64,000 nucleotides of DNA from Terasakiella sp. SH-1. Lineage in GTDB: Bacteria > Pseudomonadota > Alphaproteobacteria > Rhodospirillales > Terasakiellaceae. The stretch lies in contig NZ_CP038255.1 in NCBI RefSeq assembly GCF_004564135.1, forward strand, positions 2,157,501 to 2,221,500, read 5' to 3'. Position numbers and translations under genes: made by a program. This document shows, piece by piece, positions 44,960-53,599 of the stretch. The first letter of the stretch is position 1. Every line of letters begins with the position of its first letter. Under the pieces are notes generated by a model. It was not told the origin of the DNA, did no database searches, and saw only the letters and a program-made list of their open reading frames with translations.

Positions 44960-46045
44960 TTACCAGCCGGGTTCTTCCTCTTCGATTTTAAGGACTTGGC
45001 CGGTTTTCTCTTTCACCGCAGCTTGCAAGCCTTGTAAAAGCTCACGCCCCAGCACACCACCGTCACCCACGATTTTCTCACGCAAGACGGCACGCATGGC
45101 ATCAACGTGGGCTTTCACAACCTCAACCGATGCATCCGTTTCCTTACAGCCTTCCATGGTACATTCATATAGCATTTTACCGAAGATTGAGATCAACGGA
45201 TAACCGAATGTCCCGCCCTGGCCCCGCAGTTCGTGGGCAAGCAGGTTAATTTTATGGAAATGGTCGCCCCGTGCGCCCGGTGTTAACAGGGCCTCGGTAC
45301 AGAGGTTCGACAACTGGGAAAGATATTCCAACGCCCAATCATTAAAGCTGGCAGAAGAACGTTCGAGTTCTTGCTCCGCCTGATCCAGCAGGTCTTGAGG
45401 CAAAGCCCCGCCACCTTTCATCCCCATACCACCGACTTTTTCTTTCAAACGGTTGGGCAAACGGAAATACCAAACACCTGAGGCATTTTTCGCTTTTTTC
45501 TTCTCACCGGAATAAACAATTGTAATATCGTCTTCCGTGGCTTCGCGACGTTCCACATTATTGGGTGGCGGCTCGCGACGGCGGCGACGGTCCGGGCCGT
45601 GATAATTGTGCGTTGTCACAAACTGGCGCGGATAATCAATCAATTCCATCAAGCGTTTATAAACACTATCAACCGAAAATGGCTTGGATAAAAATTCCGT
45701 CACGCCCATATCACGGGCAGCATTCACATACTCGCTATCAGCCGCCCCACTCATCATCATAAAGGGCATAAAGCGGTTCGGGGATTCCTTGGCCGCACGC
45801 ACCCAACGCAACAGCAACAGGCCATTTGCCGGTGACATGACCAAATCTGAAATAATCAGATCCACCCCCCCCGGATTATTCGGCCCCCCAGCTGTTTTTA
45901 GAAACTCAATTGCCTGCACCCCATTCTCACAGGTCACCAGCTTGCGGATTTCAAATGATCGCAGCAGGTTGGACATGGTGTCACGCACAAAGGCATTGTC
46001 TTCCACCAACATAACTGACAGACGATCAAGATGATAACGAGCCAC
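44960..46045 (-). CDS. response regulator with C-terminal Hpt-like domain
   Basis: A 361-residue cytosolic signalling protein. Residues 8-125 form a receiver domain: acidic pair VEDN, phosphoacceptor Asp in LIISDLVMSPANG, Thr/Ser in MMSGA and Lys in FLSKPF. A basic proline-rich linker (GPDRRRRREPPPNN) leads to a helical domain whose NLLAHELRGQGGTFGYP resembles the histidine phosphotransfer motif (HxxKG, with Arg for Lys). It could thus pass phosphate within one chain. No histidine kinase is adjacent. Confidence 0.78.
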   Translation of the reverse strand: MARYHLDRLSVMLVEDNAFVRDTMSNLLRSFEIRKLVTCENGVQAIEFLKTAGGPNNPGGVDLIISDLVMSPANGLLLLRWVRAAKESPNRFMPFMMMSGAADSEYVNAARDMGVTEFLSKPFSVDSVYKRLMELIDYPRQFVTTHNYHGPDRRRRREPPPNNVERREATEDDITIVYSGEKKKAKNASGVWYFRLPNRLKEKVGGMGMKGGGALPQDLLDQAEQELERSSASFNDWALEYLSQLSNLCTEALLTPGARGDHFHKINLLAHELRGQGGTFGYPLISIFGKMLYECTMEGCKETDASVEVVKAHVDAMRAVLREKIVGDGGVLGRELLQGLQAAVKEKTGQVLKIEEEEPGW

Positions 46046-46250
46046 GACGATTTAACCCCGACATATTATTAGATTCTCATTTGTTTTGCACAAATTTTAT
46101 AGCCTGTGCAAGAGAAAGCGCAATAGCCATTGCATTATCCCCCTCTTTTTTTATCGTAATGTAGAACGGGTTCAAACTTGCATGTCTGCGCAGAGGTGAG
46201 TATCTTCTGTCCAAATCATTATTCCTCTCTCTTTCACAAAGGATCAAACT

Positions 46251-46496
46251 ATGGCTGAAGTCGGCGGAATTGCAGGCGATCACCTGCGTTCTTTCATCGA
46301 ACGTATCGAGCGCCTAGAAGAAGAAAAAGCAGCTATCGCTGCCGATATTAAAGACGTATATGCCGAAGCCAAAGGTACAGGCTTTGACGTCAAAATCATG
46401 CGCCAACTCATCCGTCTGCGTAAGATGGAAGACCATGACCGCACCGAACAGGAAGAGATTCTCGACCTTTATAAACGTGCCCTTGGCATGGAATAA
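46251..46496 (+). CDS. DUF2312 (UPF0335) protein
   Basis: An 81-residue helical protein widespread in alphaproteobacteria, function unknown. The sequence has a coiled-coil region [20 protein letters not shown] followed by [20 protein letters not shown] and [15 protein letters not shown], the family hallmark. GGAT precedes the ATG. A bidirectional terminator follows. Confidence 0.93.
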   Translation: MAEVGGIAGDHLRSFIERIERLEEEKAAIAADIKDVYAEAKGTGFDVKIMRQLIRLRKMEDHDRTEQEEILDLYKRALGME

Positions 46497-46505
46497 TTGA
46501 ATAGA

Positions 46506-46546
46506 AACAAAGCCATTTTCATCTACCGGCGAGAATGGCTTTGTTA
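46506..46546. terminator. bidirectional terminator between DUF2312 and proline dehydrogenase genes
   Basis: AACAAAGCCATTTTC and GAGAATGGCTTTGTT pair almost perfectly around a ten-base loop. It serves two convergent genes and overlaps the last codons of neither by more than a few bases. Confidence 0.85.
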
Positions 46547-47476
46547 TTGCGTGCGCCGTTGGAAATAAGGCCACCATTCTTTACCAAAAGGCACCAGCAC
46601 GCGCACGGTGTAGCCTTCATCCAGAAGGCGACGTTTTAAGGCGTTGTTGACGCCGTAAGGAATTTCAAATTCAAAGCTGTTCATAGACCAGCCTTCAAGG
46701 TTGGTCATCATGATGATTTGTTCAGCCATTTCATTATCTTCCAGCGCAAAGACCGGGCTAACCTGCTGGATCAAGGCATCCTCAGACAATAAAATGCGCG
46801 CCAGCTTCATATAATTATCGGCAATCAGGTCTTCATATTCGTAAGAACTGGAATCATTGACCAGAGAAGGTGTCATGGACAAACGCACATTGCCACCTTG
46901 GGAAATAATCGCCTTAACATCATTAATACTACGTGTCAGTCCGGCTGGAATTGTCACACAGGATGGGATATCAGAACGGCTCAACGCCCCATATAACGCT
47001 AGAATACGCTGCATAGGCACCCGTTCAGAGGCATGGACCATCAACAGGTTACGTTCACCTTCTTCATGACCATCGCCATATCCCTGGCGATCTTCCACAT
47101 CACGCACAGAGATGCGATTGCCAAAAATCTGCCCCACTTGCAGACAGTGACTTTCCCCACCCTTGGCCGACTTCAGATAACCCATCTCCGAAGGCATCAA
47201 GCTGATACAAACTTCCAAGCGTTCTTCATCCAGAATTTCCATGGTTTCCATCACGGTGGAAACATTTTCCTGTATGACATCCACATCTTCAGAAGGTGTG
47301 CCCAGATGATGCAGACACACGTGATAGCCCATCTCACGCAACTGACGGGCAACTTCGACGGCCTCTTCCATTTCGGTGGCGGGCACAAGTTTTTTGGCCA
47401 TCCCATGCATTAAGGGCGTATTGCGCGCCAAATAGCGCACCATCGAACTGCCAGCTATTTTTTTCTTAAGGCCCAT
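46544..47476 (-). CDS. proline dehydrogenase (monofunctional)
   Basis: FAD enzyme of 310 residues that oxidises proline to pyrroline-5-carboxylate. It has the short TIM-barrel domain only, with no aldehyde dehydrogenase fusion. Typical segments are EVARQLREMGYHVCLHHLG, RLSMTPSLV near the substrate site, and the C-terminal NNALKRRLLDEGYTVRVLVPFGKEWWPYFQRR, in which the two conserved arginines bind proline carboxylate. A P5C dehydrogenase gene is not in the window. Confidence 0.87.
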   Translation of the reverse strand: MGLKKKIAGSSMVRYLARNTPLMHGMAKKLVPATEMEEAVEVARQLREMGYHVCLHHLGTPSEDVDVIQENVSTVMETMEILDEERLEVCISLMPSEMGYLKSAKGGESHCLQVGQIFGNRISVRDVEDRQGYGDGHEEGERNLLMVHASERVPMQRILALYGALSRSDIPSCVTIPAGLTRSINDVKAIISQGGNVRLSMTPSLVNDSSSYEYEDLIADNYMKLARILLSEDALIQQVSPVFALEDNEMAEQIIMMTNLEGWSMNSFEFEIPYGVNNALKRRLLDEGYTVRVLVPFGKEWWPYFQRRTQ

Positions 47477-47548
47477 AGGCTTAACAACGATCCCTACATC
47501 TTTTTTAGAGTCGGTTCAGGGTAGCAAGCCCCCGTGGGATTTACAAAC

Positions 47549-47588
47549 ACAAAAAGCCGCATCCCCACCAAGGGAAGCGGCTTTTTGT
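47549..47588 (-). terminator. intrinsic terminator after rpmJ
   Basis: AAAAAGCCGC and GCGGCTTTTT form a symmetrical stem around CTTCCC..GG-type loop sequence, with T-runs on both sides. It follows rpmJ on the minus strand and could also protect against read-in from the plus strand. Confidence 0.85.
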
Positions 47589-47615
47589 AAAACGCCTAAA
47601 AGAAGCGTGTTTTAA

Positions 47616-47741
47616 TCAGCCCTGGCGAGCCTTAAAACGCGGGTTCTTTTTGTTGATGACGTAAACACGGCCACGGCGGCGCACAACACGGCAGCCTTTT
47701 TCACGCAGCTTAGCTGACTTCAAAGAGTTGCGAACTTTCAT
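47616..47741 (-). CDS. rpmJ: 50S ribosomal protein bL36
   Basis: A 41-residue protein, shorter than usual gene-finder cutoffs, reading [20 protein letters not shown] at the start and ending [12 protein letters not shown]. It has only one cysteine, so it is the zinc-free form of bL36, as usual in alphaproteobacteria. It lies after tRNA-Val on the same strand and before a strong terminator. Confidence 0.96.
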   Translation of the reverse strand: MKVRNSLKSAKLREKGCRVVRRRGRVYVINKKNPRFKARQG

Positions 47742-47848
47742 AATCTCGTATCCTCAAACGCTTTTGCCCATCTCCTTGATGAGCGGAGCCGGGAACATAC
47801 GGAGATCACCCCGTTGAGTCAACAACGTAATCCCCAATTTCTCAAAAA

Positions 47849-47925
47849 TGGTGGGTCGTACAAGATTTGAACTTGTGACCTCTGCCATGTCAAGACAGCG
47901 CTCTAACCAACTGAGCTAACGACCC
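47849..47925 (-). tRNA. tRNA-Val (anticodon GAC)
   Basis: On the minus strand the cloverleaf is complete: acceptor GGGTCGT/ACGACCC, D stem GCTC/GAGC, anticodon stem CTGTC/GGCAG with loop TTGACAT (anticodon GAC), T stem ACAAG/CTTGT with TTCAAAT. The discriminator A and an encoded CCA follow (47849-47852). A short T-run comes directly after. Confidence 0.96.
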
Positions 47926-47983
47926 ATATTCACTACCATGATCAAAACCGCACAAATCCGCGCTTTCCTTCTTGGTGGGGCGC

Positions 47984-48012
47984 TTTATAGCCATGACTCC
48001 TTATAGGTGCAA
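47984..48012 (-). promoter_or_regulatory. sigma70-like promoter of tRNA-Val
   Basis: Minus-strand -35 TTGCAC (48007-48012) and -10 TATAAA (47984-47989) are 17 bases apart. The 5' leader would be about 50 bases. The gap 47926-48225 otherwise contains only an inverted repeat (TTTGCC ... GGCAAA near 48055-48082) and no gene that I can see. Confidence 0.65.
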
Positions 48013-48225
48013 GAAAAAATTACAAAAAAGTGGCATAGCCCTTGATTTGTCGCCTTTTGCCCTTCCTTGAAAAGGCAAATGAAATCGCTTTTTGATCAAA
48101 CCTAGCAGAATCGTCCAACCTTTTTAGCTAGGGTCCGGCTCTAAAATCATAATTGTGAGTTACTTAACAGAACTTCATCCCAATATTTGTCTATATAGCG
48201 ATATGTTTGGTATGGAGTGAATATA

Positions 48226-49296
48226 ATGAAAATCTTTGCGACCTTGGCAGCAACAGCCCTTTTCCTGACGGCCTGCGGGGGGTCTGATGAAACAGAAAAC
48301 TCAAAAGCCGAGCTGGTTCGCCCAGCCAAAATCGCCATTGCCCAAAATCAGGCCGCACTCCATGAAAAAGTTTTCCCCGGCGTAACAGAAGCCACCCGAC
48401 GTTCCACGCTGGCCTTTCGTGTTAATGGTCAGGTGGTGGAACTTCCTGTGCGGGCAGGCCAATTGATTAAAAAAGGCGACCTGATTGCCCGGATTGATGA
48501 TGCCTCTTATCGCAACACGCTGGCTGATCGTCATGCCAAATACAAACTGGCGAAAATGGAATTTGAACGCCAGAAAGTTCTCTTCTCCCAAAAACATGTC
48601 GCCAAATCCCGCCTTGATGAGGCCCGTTCCACTTTCGAGGCCGCAGACGCCGCCTATAAACTTGCCAAAGATGATGTCAGCTATACCAAACTAACCGCCC
48701 CTTATGACGGGATGATCAGCCGCATCGACATTGATAATTTCCAAAATATTCAGGCCAAGGAACCCATTGTGGAATTTCAGGGAGCCAAGGAAATTGACGT
48801 GGTCTTTAACGTGCCGGAAAGCCTGTTTTTAAAATTGAACAAAGACAACACAAACGGTGGTCATGTGTTGGTACGTTTTGATGCCATGCCTGAAACCACC
48901 TTTGATGCCTGGTATCGCGAACATGAAACTGTGCCCGATGCCACCACGCGTTCTTTTAAAGTGACCGTTTCCATGCCCCGCCCCCTTGGCCTGACCGTTC
49001 TGCCCGGTATGAGCGTAACCGTCAGCGTCAATTTGTCCAAAGTTTTTAACACCAACAAAGAAGGTGTTCTGATCCCTCTTGAGGCTGTCTTTGAAGCCGA
49101 GGAACAAACATGGGTGTGGAAGCTGGATGACAACAATGCTGCGCGTAAAACGGCCGTCACCACATCAGGGATCGAAAAAGAAAACATCCGTATTACGGAC
49201 GGGTTGACAGATAAAGATCGCGTGATCGCCGTTGGTGTGACTTATGTGCGTGAAGGCCAGAAAGTCCGCCCCATCGTTAAAGAACGTGGCCTGTAA
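48226..49296 (+). CDS. RND efflux periplasmic adaptor (lipoprotein)
   Basis: Membrane-fusion protein of 356 residues, the periplasmic link of a tripartite efflux pump. A lipoprotein signal with lipobox LTAC anchors it to the inner membrane. The lipoyl/barrel-sandwich halves are VNGQVVELPVRAGQLIKKGDLIARID and DVSYTKLTAPYDGMISRIDID, flanking an alpha-hairpin. ATG 48226 is chosen with GGAG eight bases before it; a GTG at 48217 overlaps that site. The RND pump gene follows after 17 bases; no outer-membrane channel gene is adjacent. Confidence 0.92.
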   Translation: MKIFATLAATALFLTACGGSDETENSKAELVRPAKIAIAQNQAALHEKVFPGVTEATRRSTLAFRVNGQVVELPVRAGQLIKKGDLIARIDDASYRNTLADRHAKYKLAKMEFERQKVLFSQKHVAKSRLDEARSTFEAADAAYKLAKDDVSYTKLTAPYDGMISRIDIDNFQNIQAKEPIVEFQGAKEIDVVFNVPESLFLKLNKDNTNGGHVLVRFDAMPETTFDAWYREHETVPDATTRSFKVTVSMPRPLGLTVLPGMSVTVSVNLSKVFNTNKEGVLIPLEAVFEAEEQTWVWKLDDNNAARKTAVTTSGIEKENIRITDGLTDKDRVIAVGVTYVREGQKVRPIVKERGL

Positions 49297-49313
49297 GAAA
49301 AGGATCAGCACTC

Positions 49314-52300
49314 ATGATGGGCTTAACCGAATATGCAATGCGCCGCAAAGTCGTCAGCTGGATGGTCACAATCCTCTTGATTGGCGGCGGCATCCTTTCC
49401 TTCCTTGGTCTGGGTCGATTGGAAGACCCGGAATTCACCATTAAACAGGCTGTTGTCGTGACCTCTTACCCCGGTGCCTCTGCACAAGAGGTGGAAGAAG
49501 AAGTCACCCTTCCCATTGAAAACATTATTCAGCAACTGCCATACGTCGATAATATCACCTCTATTTCCTCAGCGGGCCTGTCACAAGTCACGGTGGAAAT
49601 GAAAAGTATTTATCGTAAAGACGACCTTGCCCAAATCTGGGATGAAATGCGTCGCAAAATCCGCGATATGGAAATCATGTTGCCCCCCGGTGTGCAATCG
49701 CCGCGCATCAATGATGATTTTGGCGATGTCTATGGTGTCTTCATGGCCGTCACAGGGGAAGGCTATTCTTATGAAGAGCTGGCTGATTATGTGGATTACC
49801 TGCGCCGTGAACTGGTTTTAGTCGACGGTGTTGGTAAAGTTGCTGTGGGTGGACGCCTGAGCGAACAAATCGTCTTAGAAGTCAATCGCGCCAAACTCAC
49901 ATCCTTGAACATGTCCATGACCAACCTGAAAATGGTGCTGGAAAACCAGAACATGGTCAGTGATGCAGGACGCATCCGTGCCGGCAGTGAATATATCCGC
50001 ATCAGCTCTACCGGAACGTATGATCAGGTGGAAAAGCTTGAAAATCTGATGCTGGGGCAAGCCAACGGCCAGATTATTTATCTGAGTGACGTTGCCAATA
50101 TTACACGCACGTATGCTGATCCCCCATCACAAGTCTATCGCTTTAACGGCAAATCCGCCCTGACTTTGGGGATTTCCTTTGCCAGTGGTGTCAATGTGGT
50201 CGAAATCGGAGAAGCTGTTCAAGAGCGCCTGGCTGAACTGGAATTTGCCCGCCCGATCGGTATGGAAATTGGCATGATCTATGACCAACCCCATCAGGTG
50301 GAACAATCGGTCAGTGATTTTGTCATCAGTCTGGGGCAAGCCATTGCCATTGTCGTCATCGTCCTGTTGATCGCCATGGGCATGCGCTCCGGTATTTTGA
50401 TGAGCCTTGTGTTGCTGTTAACCATTTTGGCGACCTTTATCGGCATGAAAGTCTTTGCCATTGACCTTCACCGCATTTCACTGGGCGCACTGGTCATTGC
50501 CCTGGGCATGCTGGTGGACAATGCTATTGTGATTACCGAAGGGATTCTGATTGGGGTCAAGCGGGGCTTAGGTAAAGTCGAAGCCGCAAAACAGATTATT
50601 TCACAAACTGTCTGGCCCTTGCTGGGTGCCACAGTGATTTCCATCACCGCCTTTGCCCCCATTGGCCTGTCACCGGATGCCTCAGGTGAATTTACCGGGG
50701 CGCTGTTCTGGGTGTTGTTTATCTCACTCTTCATCAGCTGGGTCATTGCTATTACCTTAACGCCCTTTTTTGCCAATCTGATGTTTAAGGAAAACACTAC
50801 ACAATCAGACAGCCCAGAAGAAGCCGACCCTTATAAGGGAGCCCTTTATCAGGTTTATAAAGGCTTGCTGTTGCTCTCGTTACGTTTTCGTTATGGCACG
50901 ATTGGCATTATGTTTGGTTTGATGGCCTTGGCCGTTGTGGGTTTTGGCATGGTCAGCAAAGCCTTTTTCCCACCATCAAACCTGCCGGTCATCACCGTGG
51001 ATTATTGGTTGCCGGAAGGGTCAGATATTCGCGCCACCAGCCAGAATATGGCTGAACTGGAAAAAACACTGCTGGATCACCCTGATATCAACAAGGTCAC
51101 GACCACCATCGGTCAAGGGGCCATGCGTTTCATGCTGACCTATAACGGGGAACGCAGCTATGCCAGTTACGGCCAGTTCATTGTTGAAGTAAATGATGCG
51201 GAAAAAATGGTCGCCGTGCGCAAATGGGTGGATCAAACCATTGCACAAAATTCACCACAGGCTTTTTCAAAGTCAAACCGGATTTTCATCGGCCCGGCGA
51301 CCAAAGCCAAAATTGAAGCACGCCTGATTGGGCCGGACCCGCAGGTTTTGCGTCAAATATCGGCACAGATCACGGAAATTTTCCTCAACGACCCTGCCGC
51401 GATCAATGTACGTCATGACTGGCGCGAACGCACCAAGGTCCTGCGCCCGCAATTTGCCGAAGCCGAAGCCCGCCGTCTTGGAATTTCAAAGGCAGATTTG
51501 GACAATGCCCTGTCCATGAATGTCAATGGTGTGCAAGTCGGGCTCTTGCGCGATGGGTCCACCATGCTGCCGATCTTGTTGCGCCCACCGGCAAATGAGC
51601 GACGCGAAGTCAGCCAGCTCGGCAACGTACAGATCTACAGCCCGGCCCTGAACCAATATGTCAATATTGATCAGGTGGTACATAAAATTGATCTGGAATG
51701 GGAAAACCCGTTGATCATGCGTCGGGATCGCAAACGAACCGTACAGGTTTGGGCAGACCCCGACCCTTATGGGGAGATCAATTCCGCCGCCCTGTTTGAA
51801 CGGTTGCGCCCACAGGTGGAAGCTATTGAATTGCCCGAAGGCTATAGCCTGAAATGGGGTGGTGAATATGAATCCCAGCAAAAAGCCAACAAGGCGGTAT
51901 TTGAATTCGTCCCCCTTGGTGTGCTGGTCATGATCGCCATTACCGTGATGCTGTTTAATTCGGCCAAACAAACCGCTGTAGTCTGGGCCACCGTTCCCTT
52001 ATCCATTATTGGGGTGAGTACGGGCCTGCTGATTTTCAATGAACCTTTCAGCTTTACCGCCATGCTGGGTTTTCTCAGCCTGTCCGGCATGTTGCTGAAA
52101 AACAGTATTGTTTTGGTCGAAGAGATCAAACGACTGAATGAAGAAGAAAATGTCGGCATGCATGATGCCATTACACAAGCAGCCGTCAGTCGTCTACGCC
52201 CGGTTGTCATGGCCGCGATCACAACTGTTTTGGGACTGATCCCCTTGCTCAGTGATGTGTTCTTTGCCCCTCTGGCTGTCACCATCATGTTTGGTCTGGG

Positions 52301-52385
52301 CTTTGGTACCGTCTTGACCCTGATTGTTGTCCCGGTGTTGTTTGCCCTGTTCTATCGCGTCAAATATCACCGTGGTGAGCTTTAA
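49314..52385 (+). CDS. RND family efflux pump inner-membrane subunit
   Basis: Proton-driven multidrug transporter of 1023 residues with twelve helices and two large periplasmic loops. Helix 1 is followed by the family VVVTSYPGASAQEVEEEVTLPIE; the proton-relay segment of helix 4 reads GALVIALGMLVDNAIVITEG, and the second half has FTAMLGFLSLSGMLLKNSIVLVEEI and RLRPVVMAAITTVLGLIPLL. Two ATG codons are in tandem at the start, preceded by AAAAGGA. It forms a two-gene operon with the adaptor and ends at a strong terminator. Confidence 0.95.
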   Translation: MMGLTEYAMRRKVVSWMVTILLIGGGILSFLGLGRLEDPEFTIKQAVVVTSYPGASAQEVEEEVTLPIENIIQQLPYVDNITSISSAGLSQVTVEMKSIYRKDDLAQIWDEMRRKIRDMEIMLPPGVQSPRINDDFGDVYGVFMAVTGEGYSYEELADYVDYLRRELVLVDGVGKVAVGGRLSEQIVLEVNRAKLTSLNMSMTNLKMVLENQNMVSDAGRIRAGSEYIRISSTGTYDQVEKLENLMLGQANGQIIYLSDVANITRTYADPPSQVYRFNGKSALTLGISFASGVNVVEIGEAVQERLAELEFARPIGMEIGMIYDQPHQVEQSVSDFVISLGQAIAIVVIVLLIAMGMRSGILMSLVLLLTILATFIGMKVFAIDLHRISLGALVIALGMLVDNAIVITEGILIGVKRGLGKVEAAKQIISQTVWPLLGATVISITAFAPIGLSPDASGEFTGALFWVLFISLFISWVIAITLTPFFANLMFKENTTQSDSPEEADPYKGALYQVYKGLLLLSLRFRYGTIGIMFGLMALAVVGFGMVSKAFFPPSNLPVITVDYWLPEGSDIRATSQNMAELEKTLLDHPDINKVTTTIGQGAMRFMLTYNGERSYASYGQFIVEVNDAEKMVAVRKWVDQTIAQNSPQAFSKSNRIFIGPATKAKIEARLIGPDPQVLRQISAQITEIFLNDPAAINVRHDWRERTKVLRPQFAEAEARRLGISKADLDNALSMNVNGVQVGLLRDGSTMLPILLRPPANERREVSQLGNVQIYSPALNQYVNIDQVVHKIDLEWENPLIMRRDRKRTVQVWADPDPYGEINSAALFERLRPQVEAIELPEGYSLKWGGEYESQQKANKAVFEFVPLGVLVMIAITVMLFNSAKQTAVVWATVPLSIIGVSTGLLIFNEPFSFTAMLGFLSLSGMLLKNSIVLVEEIKRLNEEENVGMHDAITQAAVSRLRPVVMAAITTVLGLIPLLSDVFFAPLAVTIMFGLGFGTVLTLIVVPVLFALFYRVKYHRGEL

Positions 52386-52403
52386 CCTTGTCATAACAGA
52401 ACG

Positions 52404-52441
52404 GGCATAAGGGAACCGGAAATTCTCTTATGCCTTTTTTC
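52404..52441 (+). terminator. intrinsic terminator after the RND operon
   Basis: GGCATAAGGGAA pairs with TTCTCTTATGCC (one wobble) around a short loop, followed by TTTTTTCTG. Confidence 0.88.
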
Positions 52442-52526
52442 TGTCCCCTGATTTATGATTGAGGCTTGCACCTTTTTGCAAGACAAGCTACTCACACAGA
52501 TAAAGTTACAGGGGTAGAAAAATATT

Positions 52527-53429
52527 ATGAGCGCTTCCGGCACCGAAGCACACTCACAAGCTATTGAAACCGCATCAAAAGATGAAGCGGCTTACACGAT
52601 TTTGCGCCCTGAGGAACAAACCGCTGCGGTTGTTTATGCCTCCCCCCATAGTGGTCATCACTATCCCAAAAAGTTCGTCGACAACTCCCCCCTTGACCCC
52701 GTGGCCCTGCGCCGTTCAGAAGATGCCTTTGTCCATGAGATCTATGAATCCTGCACAGGTTTTGGGAGTCCCCTGATCAAGGCCAACTACCCCCGTGCCT
52801 ATCTGGACCTGAACCGGGAACCCTATGAACTGGACCCCTCCATGTTCGATGCTCCGCTTCCCTCCTATGTGAATTCAGATTCACCACGCGCCCTGGCTGG
52901 CCTGGGAACAGTTGCACGCATGGTCACAACAGGGAGTCCCATTTATCCGGGTAAATTAAATTTTGAAGAGATTGACCAACGGATCAAGGATATTTACCAC
53001 CCTTACCACATTGCCCTGCGTCAATTAATTGAAAATACCCTGCACAAATTTGGCAATTGCCTGCTGATTGACTGCCATTCCATGCCTTCTGGCGTGACAC
53101 ACAATCACAATGACGCCAATGCCAGCAGTGATATTGTGCTGGGTGATCGCTTTGGGGCCTCCTGTCATCACTGGATTACCGACCATATCCACAGCCTGCT
53201 GGAACGCGAAGGCTTTAGCGTTAAACGCAACCGCCCCTATGCCGGTGGTTTTACCACGCAACATTATGGGCGACCCGATCAAGGGGTACATACCCTTCAA
53301 ATCGAACTTAATCGTGCCCTTTATATGGATGAACATAACATCACACGGCTTCAGGCCATGAACAGTGTGCAACGTCACTTTAAAACAGTTATCCATCAAA
53401 TCAGCCAAATCGACCTGAGCACCCTTTAA
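52527..53429 (+). CDS. N-formylglutamate amidohydrolase family protein (copy 2)
   Basis: A 300-residue paralogue of the protein at 42996, closer to the HutG-type (DUF: N-formylglutamate deformylase). Core motifs are VYASPHSGHHYPKKF, NYPRAYLDLNREPYELDPSMF, LLIDCHSMPSG and NRPYAGGFTTQHYGRPDQGVHTLQIELNRALYMDE. It stands alone, with a terminator before it. Substrate could be N-formyl-glutamate or another N-formyl amino acid; there is no hut cluster in the window. Confidence 0.87.
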   Translation: MSASGTEAHSQAIETASKDEAAYTILRPEEQTAAVVYASPHSGHHYPKKFVDNSPLDPVALRRSEDAFVHEIYESCTGFGSPLIKANYPRAYLDLNREPYELDPSMFDAPLPSYVNSDSPRALAGLGTVARMVTTGSPIYPGKLNFEEIDQRIKDIYHPYHIALRQLIENTLHKFGNCLLIDCHSMPSGVTHNHNDANASSDIVLGDRFGASCHHWITDHIHSLLEREGFSVKRNRPYAGGFTTQHYGRPDQGVHTLQIELNRALYMDEHNITRLQAMNSVQRHFKTVIHQISQIDLSTL

Positions 53430-53581
53430 TCAACCATTATAAAGTTAATTGAAGGAGTTTCTCGATAAATCGGGCCAATTGGAAGCGCCATATCTACATG
53501 ATATGCACCTGATAGACCATATTCTCCTGTAGTCAGCATAATTAACTCAGGAGACACACTCCACTTTTTCCATACATACCC
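53426..53581 (-). pseudogene. possible gene remnant (52 codons, no start)
   Basis: In the 170-base gap one minus-strand frame is open for 52 codons and ends at TAA (53426-53428). It has a protein-like composition, with segments such as VWKKWSVSPELIMLTTGEYG and LSGAYHVDMALPIGPIYRE. It has no suitable start or ribosome site upstream, and its codons (GTA, TTA, AGT, ACA) are more AT-rich than its neighbours. It may be the tail of a lost gene; I recognise no family. Confidence 0.3.
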
Positions 53582-53599
53582 AAACTGCTTTTAAAGCGA

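Noticed and set aside
46077-46283. 68-codon minus-strand open frame in the gap before the DUF2312 gene
   Set aside because: Overlaps the DUF2312 start and ribosome site, and its residues look random.
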